This document shows, in pieces, positions 55,727 to 64,000 of a DNA stretch of 64,000 nucleotides. Source of the stretch: Roseomonas genomospecies 6 (GTDB lineage: Bacteria; Pseudomonadota; Alphaproteobacteria; Azospirillales; Azospirillaceae); assembly GCF_008365375.1 (NCBI RefSeq), contig NZ_QOKW01000009.1, positions 124,001-188,000 of the forward strand. Direction: 5' to 3'. Under the pieces are notes generated by a model. It had not been told where the DNA came from, did no database searches, and worked only from the letters and a program-made list of their open reading frames with translations. How positions within the stretch are numbered: position 1 is the first letter of the stretch; every line of letters starts with the position of its first letter. The position numbers and the translations under genes are program-made.

Positions 55727-58264
55727 GCCACGGGGTTTCGCCCGGGCCGTGGGTTCGGCCTCCAGCGGGTTGTCGGGCCAGTAATGCTTGGGATACTGGC
55801 CCTTAAGGTCAGCCTTCACCGCCTTGTAGGCGTTGGCCCAGAAACTGGCGAGGTCGCGCGTCACCTGCACCGGGCGGCGGGCCGGGGACAGCAGGTGAAG
55901 CAGCAGCGGCACCCGCCCGCCCGCGATGCGCGGCGTCTCGGCCAGCCCGAACATCTCCTGAAGCCGGACGGCCAGCACCGGTTCGTCCCCGCCATAGTCG
56001 ATGGGGATGCGGGAGCCGCTGGGCACCTCCACATGGGTCGGCGCCTCCTTGTCCAGCCGCTGTTGCATCGCCCAGGGCAGCAGGCCGCGCAGCGCGTTCC
56101 CCAGCTCCACCCGGTCCAGATGGGCGCGGCGCGACGCGCCGTTCAGGAAGGGTGCCAGCCAGTCCTCCATCGTCTCCAGCAGGGCGGCGTCGGAAACGTC
56201 CGGCCATTCCTCCCCTTCCCGGCGGCGCAGGAACAGGACGCGCGTCTGCCATTTGCGCAGCTCGTCGGTCCAGGGCAGGGCGGCCAGCCCCATCTCCCGG
56301 ATGCCCTCCAGCATGGCGGCGGCGATGGCCTCGGCGGGCGGGTTGGGCAGGCGCTCGTCCTTCAGCGCCAGGGCGAACAGCATCCGGCGGCGGCGGGCCA
56401 GCACCGTCTGCTCCCGCCCGTCCCAGGCGACCACGGTTTCGCTGCGGATGTGCTCGGCGAAGGCCTCCTCAAGCTCGGCCAGAGTGAGGGGGGCGGCCAG
56501 GAAGATGCGCGATTCGCGGGCGGCACCGTCCAGGTCGGCCACGGCCAGCCAATCCTGGGCGGTCAGCGGCTCGGCGTCCTGGAAATAGGCGCCGCGCCCG
56601 TTGGACAGCCGGTATTGCGCGGCGGCCCCGCCCGCATTGCCGCCGGGCCGGCGCTGGCCGATGCGGTCGGGATAGGCGAGCGCCACCAGCAGGCCGGTGT
56701 TGCCGAGGTCACCGCCGCCATCGCCCTTGACGCCCAACTGCCGCTTCCACTGGCGGGCCTGCTTCAACGCCTGCTGGGCGCCGCCGCGCTCCACGGTGAG
56801 TCCACGGCCCGCGCCACGGACTCGTCCCTCGTCATCCAGCCCGCGCAGAAGCTCCACCCGCAGCCGCAGATCGGCGTCGCGGAAGCCCGGCTGCGCCCGG
56901 ACGATGTCGCGCTCGCCGAGCAGGGCGGCGACCTCGCAGGCCAGCGCCGCCAGCCCCATCGCCTTGCCCTTCAGCATCATGTGGGCCAGCCGGGGGTGCA
57001 CGCCGAAGCCGGCCATGCGGCGGCCATGGGCGGTGATGCCGCCGTCCGCGTCCAGCGCCCCCAGTTCCCGCAGCAGCTCCCGCGCCTGGGCCATGGCGGC
57101 GGCGGGCGGCGGGTCGAGCCACGCCAGCGACGACGGGTCGGAGACCCCCCAGACCGCCAACTCCAGCGCCAGCGGGGCGAGGTCGGCGTCCATGATCTCC
57201 GGCGGGGTGAAGGGGGTCAGGGCCTTGTGCGACGGCTCGGGCCACAGGCGGTAGCAGACGCCCGGCTCCAGACGGCCCGCGCGGCCCCGCCGCTGCTCCG
57301 CCGACGCCTGAGAGACCTTGGCGGTGACCAGCCGCGTCATGCCGCTGCGCGGGTCGAAGCGGGGAACCCGCATCAATCCGCCGTCCACGACGATGCGGAT
57401 GCCCTCGATGGTCAGGCTGGTCTCGGCGATGGGGGTGGCGAGCACGATCTTGCGCACGCCCGGCGGGCTGGGGGCGATGGCGCGGTCCTGCGCGTCCGCC
57501 GTCAGGTCGCCGTAGAGCGGGGCGATCACCGTGCCGGGGCCGAGATCCGCGCTCTCCAGAAGGCTCTGCACGCGGCGGATCTCCCCGGCGCCGGGCAGGA
57601 AGACCAGCGCGTTGCCGGTCTCCTCGCGCAGGGCGCGGCGGACGGCGGCGGCCACGGCGTCCTCGATGCGGGTGCCGGCGGCGGGAGCGTCGAGGTGGCG
57701 GGTCTCCACCGGGAAGGCGCGGCCCTCGCTGGTCACCATCGGCGCGTCGCCCAGCAGGGCGGCGACGGGCGCGCCATCCAGCGTCGCCGACATCACCACC
57801 AGCCGCAGGTCGTCGCGCAGAGCGCCGCGCGCCTCCTGCACCAATGCCAGCGCCAGATCGCTGTCGATGCCGCGCTCGTGGAACTCGTCGAACAGCACGG
57901 CGCCCACCGCCGGCAGTTCCGGGTCTTCCTGAAGCTGGCGCAGGAACAGGCCGTCGGTCACCACCTCGATCCGGGTCCTCGGCCCGACCTTCGTGTCCAG
58001 CCGCACGCGGTAGCCGACCGTCTCCCCGACGCTTTCCCCCAGCATCGCGGCCATGCGGCGGGCGGCGGCGCGGGCGGCCAGCCGCCGCGGCTCCAGCACG
58101 ATCACCTTGCGCCCGGCCAGCCAGGGCCGGTCGAGCAGCGCCAGCGGCACGCGGGTGGTCTTGCCCGCCCCCGGCGGCGCCTGGAGGACCGCCATGCCGC
58201 GCCCGTCCAGCGCGGCCAGCAGCTCGGGAAGGACGGGGTCGATGGGAAGGGGCGGGATGCTCAT
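55721..58264 (-). CDS. hrpB: ATP-dependent helicase HrpB
   Basis: This 847-residue DEAH-box helicase starts at ATG 58264 (MSIPPLPIDPVLPELLAAL). Motifs in order are APPGAGKTTRVPLALL, VLEPRRLAARAAARRMA, FDEFHERGIDSDL (Asp-Glu-x-His box), VVMSATLDG, LATPIAETSLTIEGI and QRRGRAGRLEPG. The HrpB-specific C-terminus is present (GNALRGLLPWAMQQRLDKEAPTH and QYPKHYWPDNPLEAEPT). Its RNA role is poorly defined. It lies 11 bp downstream of the DUF1003 gene. Confidence 0.96.
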   Translation of the reverse strand: MSIPPLPIDPVLPELLAALDGRGMAVLQAPPGAGKTTRVPLALLDRPWLAGRKVIVLEPRRLAARAAARRMAAMLGESVGETVGYRVRLDTKVGPRTRIEVVTDGLFLRQLQEDPELPAVGAVLFDEFHERGIDSDLALALVQEARGALRDDLRLVVMSATLDGAPVAALLGDAPMVTSEGRAFPVETRHLDAPAAGTRIEDAVAAAVRRALREETGNALVFLPGAGEIRRVQSLLESADLGPGTVIAPLYGDLTADAQDRAIAPSPPGVRKIVLATPIAETSLTIEGIRIVVDGGLMRVPRFDPRSGMTRLVTAKVSQASAEQRRGRAGRLEPGVCYRLWPEPSHKALTPFTPPEIMDADLAPLALELAVWGVSDPSSLAWLDPPPAAAMAQARELLRELGALDADGGITAHGRRMAGFGVHPRLAHMMLKGKAMGLAALACEVAALLGERDIVRAQPGFRDADLRLRVELLRGLDDEGRVRGAGRGLTVERGGAQQALKQARQWKRQLGVKGDGGGDLGNTGLLVALAYPDRIGQRRPGGNAGGAAAQYRLSNGRGAYFQDAEPLTAQDWLAVADLDGAARESRIFLAAPLTLAELEEAFAEHIRSETVVAWDGREQTVLARRRRMLFALALKDERLPNPPAEAIAAAMLEGIREMGLAALPWTDELRKWQTRVLFLRRREGEEWPDVSDAALLETMEDWLAPFLNGASRRAHLDRVELGNALRGLLPWAMQQRLDKEAPTHVEVPSGSRIPIDYGGDEPVLAVRLQEMFGLAETPRIAGGRVPLLLHLLSPARRPVQVTRDLASFWANAYKAVKADLKGQYPKHYWPDNPLEAEPTARAKPRGR

Positions 58265-58275
58265 CGGGATGTCGA

Positions 58276-58827
58276 TCAGACCGTGGGGGAGGGCGGCGCC
58301 GTGTTCCTGGCAGTGGCGAGCGCCTCGGTCAAGTCCTCCACCATGCGGGTCAGCCGGGCGATCTCCTGTTCGCGCAGAAGGTCGATCTTCTGGTGCAGCA
58401 GTTCGATCTCCAATTCCGCCTTCAGGTTCACGTCGTAATCCTGGCTGGCCCGCTTGCGGTCGATGTCGGCCTGCCGGTTCTGGCTCATCATGATGATCGG
58501 CGCCGTGTAGGCCGCCTGGAAGGACAGGGCGAGGTTCAGCAGGATGAAGGGGTAGGGGTCCCACGCCTTCACCCAGCCCAGCACATTGGCAGCGATCCAC
58601 AGGGCCAGCAGCGCCGACTGGGCGATGATGAAGCGCCAGGACCCGACCAGGGTGGCCACACCGTCGGCGACCCGCTGGCCCGCCGTGCGCGACGGCGTCT
58701 CCGCGCCGCGGGCGGCGCGCCGGTGCTGGCGCAGATGGTGCAGCCGTTCCAGATCCTCGTGCCCCATGGAGACGGGGTGCAGGCCGTTGGCCGGATGGCC
58801 CTTCAATCCGTTCCGGGTGGCGTTCAT
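58276..58827 (-). CDS. DUF1003 membrane protein
   Basis: This 183-residue protein starts at ATG 58827. Two hydrophobic segments (about 65-85 and 98-115) surround the family motif WDPYPFILLNLALSFQAAYTAPIIMMSQNRQ. A C-terminal coiled coil follows (AELEIELLHQKIDLLREQEIARL). Function unknown. It is probably cotranscribed with hrpB. Confidence 0.88.
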   Translation of the reverse strand: MNATRNGLKGHPANGLHPVSMGHEDLERLHHLRQHRRAARGAETPSRTAGQRVADGVATLVGSWRFIIAQSALLALWIAANVLGWVKAWDPYPFILLNLALSFQAAYTAPIIMMSQNRQADIDRKRASQDYDVNLKAELEIELLHQKIDLLREQEIARLTRMVEDLTEALATARNTAPPSPTV

Positions 58828-59025
58828 GGCGGGCACCCCCTGCGTTTCGTGACGATGCTTCAGGATCACTCGGGCTGGCGCCATCGCCAAGGGGGGAGCG
58901 GTGGAGGGTGCGTTAAATTGCCGCAATGCTCCGCCGATGGGCAGCGATGCCGAGAACCTTTCACGCCAAGGCGTTATGGTTCAAATAACCACAATTCGAT
59001 TGTGCCTTAACGATCTCGGGACCCC

Positions 59026-59496
59026 ATGGCCAACATTCACGACCCCGCCCTGTTCCTCGCCCATGCCTGCGCGCTGGAGGAGGACGCCGCCAACCGTTTC
59101 GCCGACCTGTCGGAGGCCATGAAGACCTACGGCAACGCGGACGTCGCGGCCTTCTTCGGCAAGATGGCCGAGTTCTCGCGTCTGCATCTGGCGGATGCCC
59201 GCAAGCGCTCCGGTTTCCGCGACCTGCCGGTGCTGGCGGCGGAGGACTTCCAATGGCCGGACGGCGACAGCCCGGAAGCGGCCTCCATGGAAGGCTCGCA
59301 CTATCTGATGACGGTGGACTACGCGCTGGAGCTGGCGCTCGACAGCGAAAAGCGCGGGCACGCCTTCTACGCCGACGTGGCCGCGACCACCACCGATCCG
59401 GAGGTCCGCATGATGGCCGAGGAGTTTGCCTCCGAAGAGGCGGAGCATGTGGCGGAACTGGAGCGCTGGATCGAGCGCTTCCCCAAGAAGGGATAA
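59026..59496 (+). CDS. Ferritin-like/rubrerythrin-type protein
   Basis: This 156-residue protein has a four-helix ferritin-like fold. Iron-ligand candidates are in ALEEDAANRF, EFSRLHLADA, ALELALDSEKRGHAFY and EFASEEAEHVAELERW (two Glu-x-x-His type pairs). No rubredoxin Cys pair is present. It probably serves in iron or peroxide handling. ATG 59026 stands after an AT-rich promoter-like region. Confidence 0.85.
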   Translation: MANIHDPALFLAHACALEEDAANRFADLSEAMKTYGNADVAAFFGKMAEFSRLHLADARKRSGFRDLPVLAAEDFQWPDGDSPEAASMEGSHYLMTVDYALELALDSEKRGHAFYADVAATTTDPEVRMMAEEFASEEAEHVAELERWIERFPKKG

Positions 59497-59503
59497 AGGC
59501 CGT

Positions 59504-59539
59504 TTCCCGCGGTTTCCGCCCATGCGGGAACCGCGGGAA
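59504..59539. terminator. Bidirectional terminator between convergent genes
   Basis: A 16-bp stem with one G-U pair (59504-59519, 59524-59539) and a 4-nt loop lies between the ferritin-like gene and the small gene at 59556. Confidence 0.75.
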
Positions 59540-59555
59540 GGACGGAGCGCCCGCC

Positions 59556-59768
59556 TTACTTCGTCAGGGCGGTGTAGTCGTACTCGTACGTCTTGTCCGC
59601 CGGCTTGAAGGTCTTGAAGGCGGCGATGACGTCGTCCACCGACACGCCCGCCGGGACGTTGAGAATTTCGTACACGACCGAGCTGCCGCTGGTCGGGCCG
59701 ACGTCGGCGTTGCGGTGAGCCTGGGTAATCAGGCCCTCGCCGGCCTTCTTGATCATGATCGAAGCCAT
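59556..59768 (-). CDS. Hypothetical protein (70 aa)
   Basis: ATG 59768 (MASIMIKKAGEGLITQAHR) was chosen because the upstream part of the frame looks unnatural (Cys/Arg-rich). The small acidic-basic mixed protein has a VYEILNVPAGVSVDDVIAAFKTFKPADKTYEYDYTALTK second half, well structured in appearance. I do not recognise it. It is bordered by the strong terminator at 59504. Confidence 0.6.
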   Translation of the reverse strand: MASIMIKKAGEGLITQAHRNADVGPTSGSSVVYEILNVPAGVSVDDVIAAFKTFKPADKTYEYDYTALTK

Positions 59769-59861
59769 ATCCGTTCCGTCTCCTGTTGCACGTCGCCCGA
59801 CGCAGCAATATCCATAACGCGAATAAGGGTATGGGGCCAATGGATAAATTGCTGCACCGCG

Positions 59862-61112
59862 TCAGCGCCGGGTGATCCAGAGAGCGGTCACGTCGTCGCG
59901 CAGCCGTTCGCCGTGGGCGGCGGCGTGCCGCGCCATCAGGGCGGGCAGGGGGCGGGCGGGGGCGTCCTCCGCCGCCCGCTCGGCCAGACGGAGCAGCCCG
60001 TCCTCTCCCAGCATGGCGCCGTCGGTGTCCAGGGCCTCGCTCAGCGCGTCGGAGTAGAGGAACAGCGTGTCGCCGCAGCGCAGCGGCACCCGGTGGTTGG
60101 TGTAGGCGGAGTCCCGGAACGCCCCCAGGAACAGGCCCGAGGCGTCCAGCCGGCGGAAGCCGCCTCCGTCGCCGCGTCCGGCGATGCCGCTTCCCACGAT
60201 TGGGCTGGGTGACGCGGCGGCGGCGTAGAGCAGCGAATCGTCGGCGCGGTCGATCACCCCGTAGAAGGCGGTGGCGAACTGGCCCAGCGGCAGGATCTCG
60301 CACAGCCTCAGGTTCAGTTGCCGCAGCAGGCGGGCCGGGTCGCGCAGTTCCTCCGGCGGGGTGCGGGTCAGCAGCGTGTGCAGGCGGAAGGCGTTGATCG
60401 CCGCGGCGATGCCATGACCCGACAGATCGGCGGTGAAGACTCCGACGCGGGTCCCGTCGAACTCGAAGGCCGTCCAGAAATCGCCGCCGATCTCGTCCGA
60501 GGCGCGGAAGACCGAATCCACCGTCAGCCCGTGCCGGTCGGCGAGCGCCGCCAGCTCCGCCGGTTCCGGCACCAGGGCGAGCTGCATGGCGCGGGCCTGC
60601 CGCAGGTCGCGCTCCACCCGCTCGTGGAAGGCGCGCAGCTCCTGCACCATGGACCGGCGTTCCAGGTGATAGCGCACGCGGGCGATGCATTCGCCGGGGT
60701 TGATCGGCTTGGCGATCAGGTCGGTCGCTCCGGCGCTGAAGCAGACCGTCCTCAACTGGTCGGAGTTCAGCGCGCTCTGCATCAGGATCGGCAGGTCGCG
60801 CCAGCGCGGGTCGCCGCGCAGGCTGCGGCAGACGCCGATGCCGTCCATCCGCGGCATGGCCGTGTCGAGCAGCAGCAGGTCGGGCGCGAAGCTCTCCAGC
60901 CGCTCCATCACCTCCTCGGCGGTCGAGGCGAAGGCGACCTGGGTGATGCCGGCCCATTGCAGGAAGCGGGTCAGGGTCTTGCGGTTGAAGGCGCTGTCGT
61001 CGGCGATCAGCACCCGGCAACCGCCCAGCGGAAAGCCCAGCTCCATGCCGTAGACGGACGCCCCGGCCCCTTGGCCGGCGGGGCGCACCGCCTTGGCGCA
61101 AGCGTGAACCAT
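59862..61112 (-). CDS. Response regulator with PP2C/SpoIIE phosphatase output
   Basis: This 416-residue protein has a receiver domain (about 30-150; RVLIADDSAFNRKTL, Asp in LLLLDTAMPRMDG, Lys in LIAKPINP). A coiled coil follows, then an SpoIIE/RsbU-type phosphatase (about 195-416; FRASDEIGGDFWTAF, TADLSGHGIAAAINAFRLH, FLYSDALSEALD, RDDVTALWI). It should dephosphorylate a STAS antagonist; the STAS gene is 19 bp upstream in the same direction. This is a partner-switching unit like HsbR/HsbA. Confidence 0.93.
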   Translation of the reverse strand: MVHACAKAVRPAGQGAGASVYGMELGFPLGGCRVLIADDSAFNRKTLTRFLQWAGITQVAFASTAEEVMERLESFAPDLLLLDTAMPRMDGIGVCRSLRGDPRWRDLPILMQSALNSDQLRTVCFSAGATDLIAKPINPGECIARVRYHLERRSMVQELRAFHERVERDLRQARAMQLALVPEPAELAALADRHGLTVDSVFRASDEIGGDFWTAFEFDGTRVGVFTADLSGHGIAAAINAFRLHTLLTRTPPEELRDPARLLRQLNLRLCEILPLGQFATAFYGVIDRADDSLLYAAAASPSPIVGSGIAGRGDGGGFRRLDASGLFLGAFRDSAYTNHRVPLRCGDTLFLYSDALSEALDTDGAMLGEDGLLRLAERAAEDAPARPLPALMARHAAAHGERLRDDVTALWITRR

Positions 61113-61131
61113 CGCTTCCGTTCCCGCCGCG

Positions 61132-61449
61132 TCAGTCGTCGATGTTGAACATGGTGTGGAACTTGGCGATCGTGATCAGGCGCCGCACCTCGTCGCGGGC
61201 GCCGCGGATCGCGAAGTCCAGGTTGCGCCGCTGCGCGGTGTCGCGGGCGATGATGAACATGCCGAGACCGGAGGAGTCCACGAAGTCCAGCCGCGACAGG
61301 TCGAACACCATCCGGTGCCCCGCCGGGCGTTCGAAGGTGGCGATGACGTCGCGGAACGTGTCGTGGTCGGCGAAGGTCATGCGCCCGCTCAGCACGATCT
61401 CGGTGCTGGCCGGGGCCTCGTGGATGGAGAAATCCATGGCGGCGCTCAT
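61132..61449 (-). CDS. STAS-domain anti-sigma factor antagonist
   Basis: This 105-residue single STAS domain starts at ATG 61449 (MSAAMDFSIHEAPASTEIVLSGRM). The phosphorylation site is DLSRLDFVDSSGLGMFIIA, with the conserved Ser. The regulated anti-sigma or other partner is not in the window. It is likely dephosphorylated by the downstream REC-phosphatase. ATCAAAGTGCAATT at 61535-61548 resembles the alcohol-island motif but lacks the standard -10 spacing. Confidence 0.93.
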   Translation of the reverse strand: MSAAMDFSIHEAPASTEIVLSGRMTFADHDTFRDVIATFERPAGHRMVFDLSRLDFVDSSGLGMFIIARDTAQRRNLDFAIRGARDEVRRLITIAKFHTMFNIDD

Positions 61450-61596
61450 CTGTGGTTCACCCGTGGCCGAAGAGAGGCGCATCCCTCCGCCGGTCAAACC
61501 CGGCGCGGACGCGGGCGCATTCTAGGGCGGCGGGAATTGCACTTTGATGACGCCGCCGTGTCAGCACGCGGACATCGGGGCCGATGCGGGCCGAAC

Positions 61597-62571
61597 CTAC
61601 TGCAATGCGGCCTCTTCCACCCTCGGCTGCGCGACCCGTTCGGCGATCCCGCCGGCCAGCCACGCCGAATAGGCATCCCGGCCCTCCGGTCCCAGCATGC
61701 CGTTGCGGCAGAAGGATGCGGCCTTGCGCGCCGAGTCGGGGTAGCGCCACAGCGGCAGATCCGCCTGCCCGCCCAGCCGGTCGAGCCCAGCCGGCAGGTA
61801 GCCGTTCCCCGCGCCGTACAGCCGCTCCTCGACCGCCGCCGGGCGGGGCGGCAGCAGCAGGGCGACCTCCGTCCCGGCGGCGCGCGCCTGATCGGCGAAG
61901 CGGCGCACGCGGTCGAAGGCCGGCGAGGCGGCGTCCAGCCGGACGGCGGCCTTGCGCTTCTCCACCCAGCGGTCGGCGGCGGAGGCGGTCCAGCCCTCGG
62001 GGCCGGTCGGGCGGCAGGGCTTGGCGTATTGCAGGGCGATCTGGTCCGGCAGGTAGGGGCGGCCCAGAACCGCCACCTCCGTCAGGTGCGAGCCGTAGCG
62101 GCGCAGCCCGGCGAACCCGTTGCGTTCCGTGAACAGCAGATCGACGTCCAGCAGCACCAGCGCCGGCTTCAGTTTCAGCACGTCGCCCAGCAGCGGCTCG
62201 AAGTCGCCGACCTGGGCATGGTCCTGGACGATGCGCAGGAAATGCAGGCCATCCACCCCATGCTTCGCGGCGAGGGTGGCCATGCCCTGCTCGTCCAGGG
62301 TCGCGTGGCGCAGCGCGGAGCCGCCCAGCGCCACGACGACGATGGGAGGCGACAGGTCCCGCGCCGCCCGCTCCGCCGTGGCGGCGATGCGGTTGCTGTT
62401 GTACCAGGCGAAGGGGCGGTCGTAGAGGCTGTAGCCGGTCCAGACGGCTCCCGCCGTCCCCGCGATGAACAGCGCGGGGATGACCGCCAGCAGCGTGATC
62501 CACAGCCGCCGCTTCGGTTGCGGCGTGCTCCGTTCCCGGCGTTCCCTGTGCGGCTCGACACGCCCGGTCAT
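61597..62571 (-). CDS. Hypothetical membrane-anchored protein (324 aa)
   Basis: ATG 62571 was chosen (MTGRVEPHRERRERSTP). A basic N-terminus of about 25 residues is followed by one hydrophobic helix (LLAVIPALFIAGTAGAVWTGY), then a periplasmic domain. That domain contains IVVVALGGSALRHATL early and several conserved-looking blocks (LLDVDLLFTERNGF, ALLLPPRPAAVEERLY). The GGSALR start resembles SGNH/DltD-like exported proteins, but the catalytic residues are not certain. Neighbours give no clear link. Confidence 0.6.
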   Translation of the reverse strand: MTGRVEPHRERRERSTPQPKRRLWITLLAVIPALFIAGTAGAVWTGYSLYDRPFAWYNSNRIAATAERAARDLSPPIVVVALGGSALRHATLDEQGMATLAAKHGVDGLHFLRIVQDHAQVGDFEPLLGDVLKLKPALVLLDVDLLFTERNGFAGLRRYGSHLTEVAVLGRPYLPDQIALQYAKPCRPTGPEGWTASAADRWVEKRKAAVRLDAASPAFDRVRRFADQARAAGTEVALLLPPRPAAVEERLYGAGNGYLPAGLDRLGGQADLPLWRYPDSARKAASFCRNGMLGPEGRDAYSAWLAGGIAERVAQPRVEEAALQ

Positions 62572-62755
62572 CGGCCCTCTGCTCCCCCCTCGCGGTGTCC
62601 TGTGCCTCAACACCTCAGGGGGCGGCTGGGTCCCGTCCGACGACGCGCTTTCCTATGACGAAGGGCGGCGGCGGCCGGAGACGTGCCGGAGTAGCCGTGT
62701 CCCTGCACTTTCGTGTAGTCTTCCCCAAAAGACGAGGCACGCACCGAGGAACAGG

Positions 62756-63172
62756 ATGAGCACCGAAATCCGCACCTTCATGATCCCCGACGCGAACGCG
62801 GACGAGGCCCAGGGGCAACTCTCCTCCTTCCTGCGCACGGTCGAGGTGCAGCGCATCGACACCGCCTACGCCGATGGCGGCTGGCGCGTTCTCGTTCTCT
62901 ACAAGGACCTCAAGCGCAAGGAGGAATCCCTCCAGATCGAGGCCGCGATCAACGCCGCGCTCAACAATTGGCGGGACCGTGCGGCGGCCCGCGAGGGGCT
63001 GCCGCGCGACGCCGTCCTGCCGGACGAGCTGGTGCCGGAAATCGCCCGCTTCGCCCCCACGACCGAACGCGAGCTGTCCATCATCGTCGGCGCCCGCGAT
63101 CTCGGCGTCGGCCAGTATGGCGGGGAGATCGTGCAGGTCGTCCGCGCGACCCTGGACGAACTGATCGACTGA
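62756..63172 (+). CDS. Stand-alone HRDC-domain protein
   Basis: This 138-residue soluble protein starts at ATG 62756 (MSTEIRTFMIP) after GAGGAACAGG. Residues 1-65 form a conserved-looking alpha/beta unit (RVLVLYKDLKRKEESLQIE). Residues of about 68-137 read as an HRDC domain (NNWRDRAAAREGLPRDAVLPDELVPEIARF, then QYGGEIVQVVRATLDEL). This nucleic-acid-binding module is normally attached to RecQ or RNase D. No helicase or nuclease domain is attached here. Confidence 0.75.
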   Translation: MSTEIRTFMIPDANADEAQGQLSSFLRTVEVQRIDTAYADGGWRVLVLYKDLKRKEESLQIEAAINAALNNWRDRAAAREGLPRDAVLPDELVPEIARFAPTTERELSIIVGARDLGVGQYGGEIVQVVRATLDELID

Positions 63173-63331
63173 CGGTGCGGCTCTCTCCAACCGCATAGGC
63201 CGGATGGCGAAGAGCCGGTTTTCCACTGTGCCGAAAGAGAAGAGCATCCCGCCGTAAGCCTGATTCCAGGTGCCCCGCCCCTGTGCCAGCATACCCTCGT
63301 AATTTTGCGGCAATGCAGCATGGCGGGGGCC

Positions 63332-63751
63332 ATGGACGGCACATCCGGATCGAGAGGCGGCGCACCCGATTACAGCGCCATGGCGCGGGAGCTGGAAGCC
63401 TTCAGCCGTCAGGCGGCGGAGCGCGCGGCGGCCACCGGCGACGGCGCCATGAACGCCCTGGCGCAGCGGCTTGGGCGCCACGCCGAACAGATCCGGCACG
63501 ATCTGGCCGAGGCCCCGGCCCGCCGGTTCGGCTGGCGGCTAGGCCTTCTCCACCTTCAGCAGGGTGCCCTCGGCGCCGACGATGCGGATGCGGGTCCCGG
63601 CGGGAAGGTCGGGGCCCTCGACGGTCCAAATCCCGTCGCCGATCTGCGCCCGGCCCCGGCCATTGACGATGGGCCCGTCCAGCGTGTGCAGCGTCCCGAT
63701 GTACTGCGCCGTCCGGCGGTTCAGATGCGGCGTGTGCGTCGTATGCGCTGA
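63332..63751 (+). CDS. Hypothetical protein, doubtful, overlapping nfeD antisense
   Basis: Residues 1-70 (MDGTSGSRGGAPDYSAMARELEAFSRQ and the following Ala/Arg helices) look like a genuine small helical protein. The frame then runs antisense to the NfeD gene for about 210 bp, where its composition turns unnatural. Either the gene is real and lost its normal stop near 63540, or it is spurious. TTG 63305 and ATG 63320 are alternative starts. Confidence 0.3.
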   Translation: MDGTSGSRGGAPDYSAMARELEAFSRQAAERAAATGDGAMNALAQRLGRHAEQIRHDLAEAPARRFGWRLGLLHLQQGALGADDADAGPGGKVGALDGPNPVADLRPAPAIDDGPVQRVQRPDVLRRPAVQMRRVRRMR

Positions 63752-63967
63752 TCCCCGCGACAGGAGGCGGGTGCCGGCGACCGCCGCGATGGCGAGCAGG
63801 GCGAACAGCAGCCCCTGATGTTCCCACGGCAGGGACGGCCAGACCAGCAGCACCAGCCCGACCAGCGCCGCGGCCCCGCCCAGCCACAGGAACGCCGCGC
63901 CCGGCGCCACCGTTTCCAGCGCCCCCAGCAGCACGGCCAGAACCCACCAGTGCCAGAATTCGATCAT
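63539..63967 (-). CDS. NfeD family membrane protein
   Basis: This 142-residue protein opens MIEFWHWWVLAVLLGALETVAPG. Two or three hydrophobic helices (about 5-75) are followed by an OB-fold-like C-terminal domain (IGTLHTLDGPIVNGRGRAQIGDGIWTVEG). It is the short NfeD type that partners with a stomatin/SPFH protein, whose gene may lie beyond the right edge. ATG 63967. Confidence 0.9.
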   Translation of the reverse strand: MIEFWHWWVLAVLLGALETVAPGAAFLWLGGAAALVGLVLLVWPSLPWEHQGLLFALLAIAAVAGTRLLSRGSAHTTHTPHLNRRTAQYIGTLHTLDGPIVNGRGRAQIGDGIWTVEGPDLPAGTRIRIVGAEGTLLKVEKA

Positions 63968-64000
63968 CGCCGATCCGCTTTCGGAGTTGCGCCTTACCTT

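Overview
The window is about 64 kb of very GC-rich DNA with dense genes on both strands. The housekeeping genes (greA, carB, an FtsK-type translocase, msrA, dsbB, coq7, gluQRS, hrpB) and the signalling style point to a free-living alphaproteobacterium. The gene content most resembles Azospirillum (Rhodospirillales). That placement is an inference from recognised families, not from a search.

Layout. (1) 0-18.5 kb is a chromosomal housekeeping and envelope region: a dienelactone-hydrolase-like enzyme, two unknown genes, greA and carB (with a hairpin leader), two PAS-type proteins, a nitrate/nitrite-type chemoreceptor, an MgtC-family protein, an FtsK-type translocase without membrane segments, a HigBA toxin-antitoxin pair, msrA, an orphan sigma region 1.1-like protein, an SpoU methyltransferase, an SDR and a YqaA/DedA protein. 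(2) 18.9-41.2 kb is a long island for periplasmic PQQ-dependent alcohol oxidation. It holds exaA (a PQQ alcohol dehydrogenase with the Asp pair expected of lanthanide enzymes), three c-type cytochromes (one pedF-like), an aldehyde dehydrogenase with its DUF779 partner, and a FIST protein with a hybrid kinase (NosP/NahK-like). It also holds a PQQ-associated ABC system with beta-propeller and binding protein, a MoxJ-like binding protein, a SoxYZ-like carrier, a metallo-hydrolase, an AgmR/ErbR-like LuxR regulator, a second ABC importer and a CXXCW protein. No PQQ biosynthesis genes lie in the window. (3) 41.3-48 kb has tRNA-Leu(CAA), dsbB-coq7, small iron-sulfur-like and HNH genes, gluQRS, a second hybrid kinase, a Nudix hydrolase and a single-domain response regulator. 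(4) 48-54.3 kb is the conserved stress operon prkA-yeaH-spoVR, followed by a ParE-type toxin pair. (5) 54.3-64 kb has an adenylate cyclase, hrpB, a DUF1003 protein, a ferritin-like protein, a REC-PP2C phosphatase with a STAS antagonist, an HRDC-domain protein and an NfeD protein.

The most interesting observation is a shared 14-bp promoter motif, roughly ACCAAAGTCSAATT. It occurs upstream of at least five transcription units of the alcohol-oxidation island, each time 20-22 bp before a -10-like hexamer. A weaker version with the same spacing precedes exaA. This suggests that one activator, probably the LuxR-type regulator at 35877-36542, ties the scattered units into one regulon. Other points of note are a 24-residue hydrophobic mini-gene at 39807, orphan sigma 1.1-like and HRDC proteins, a leaderless-looking higB promoter, a hairpin leader before carB, and several large palindromic intergenic elements.
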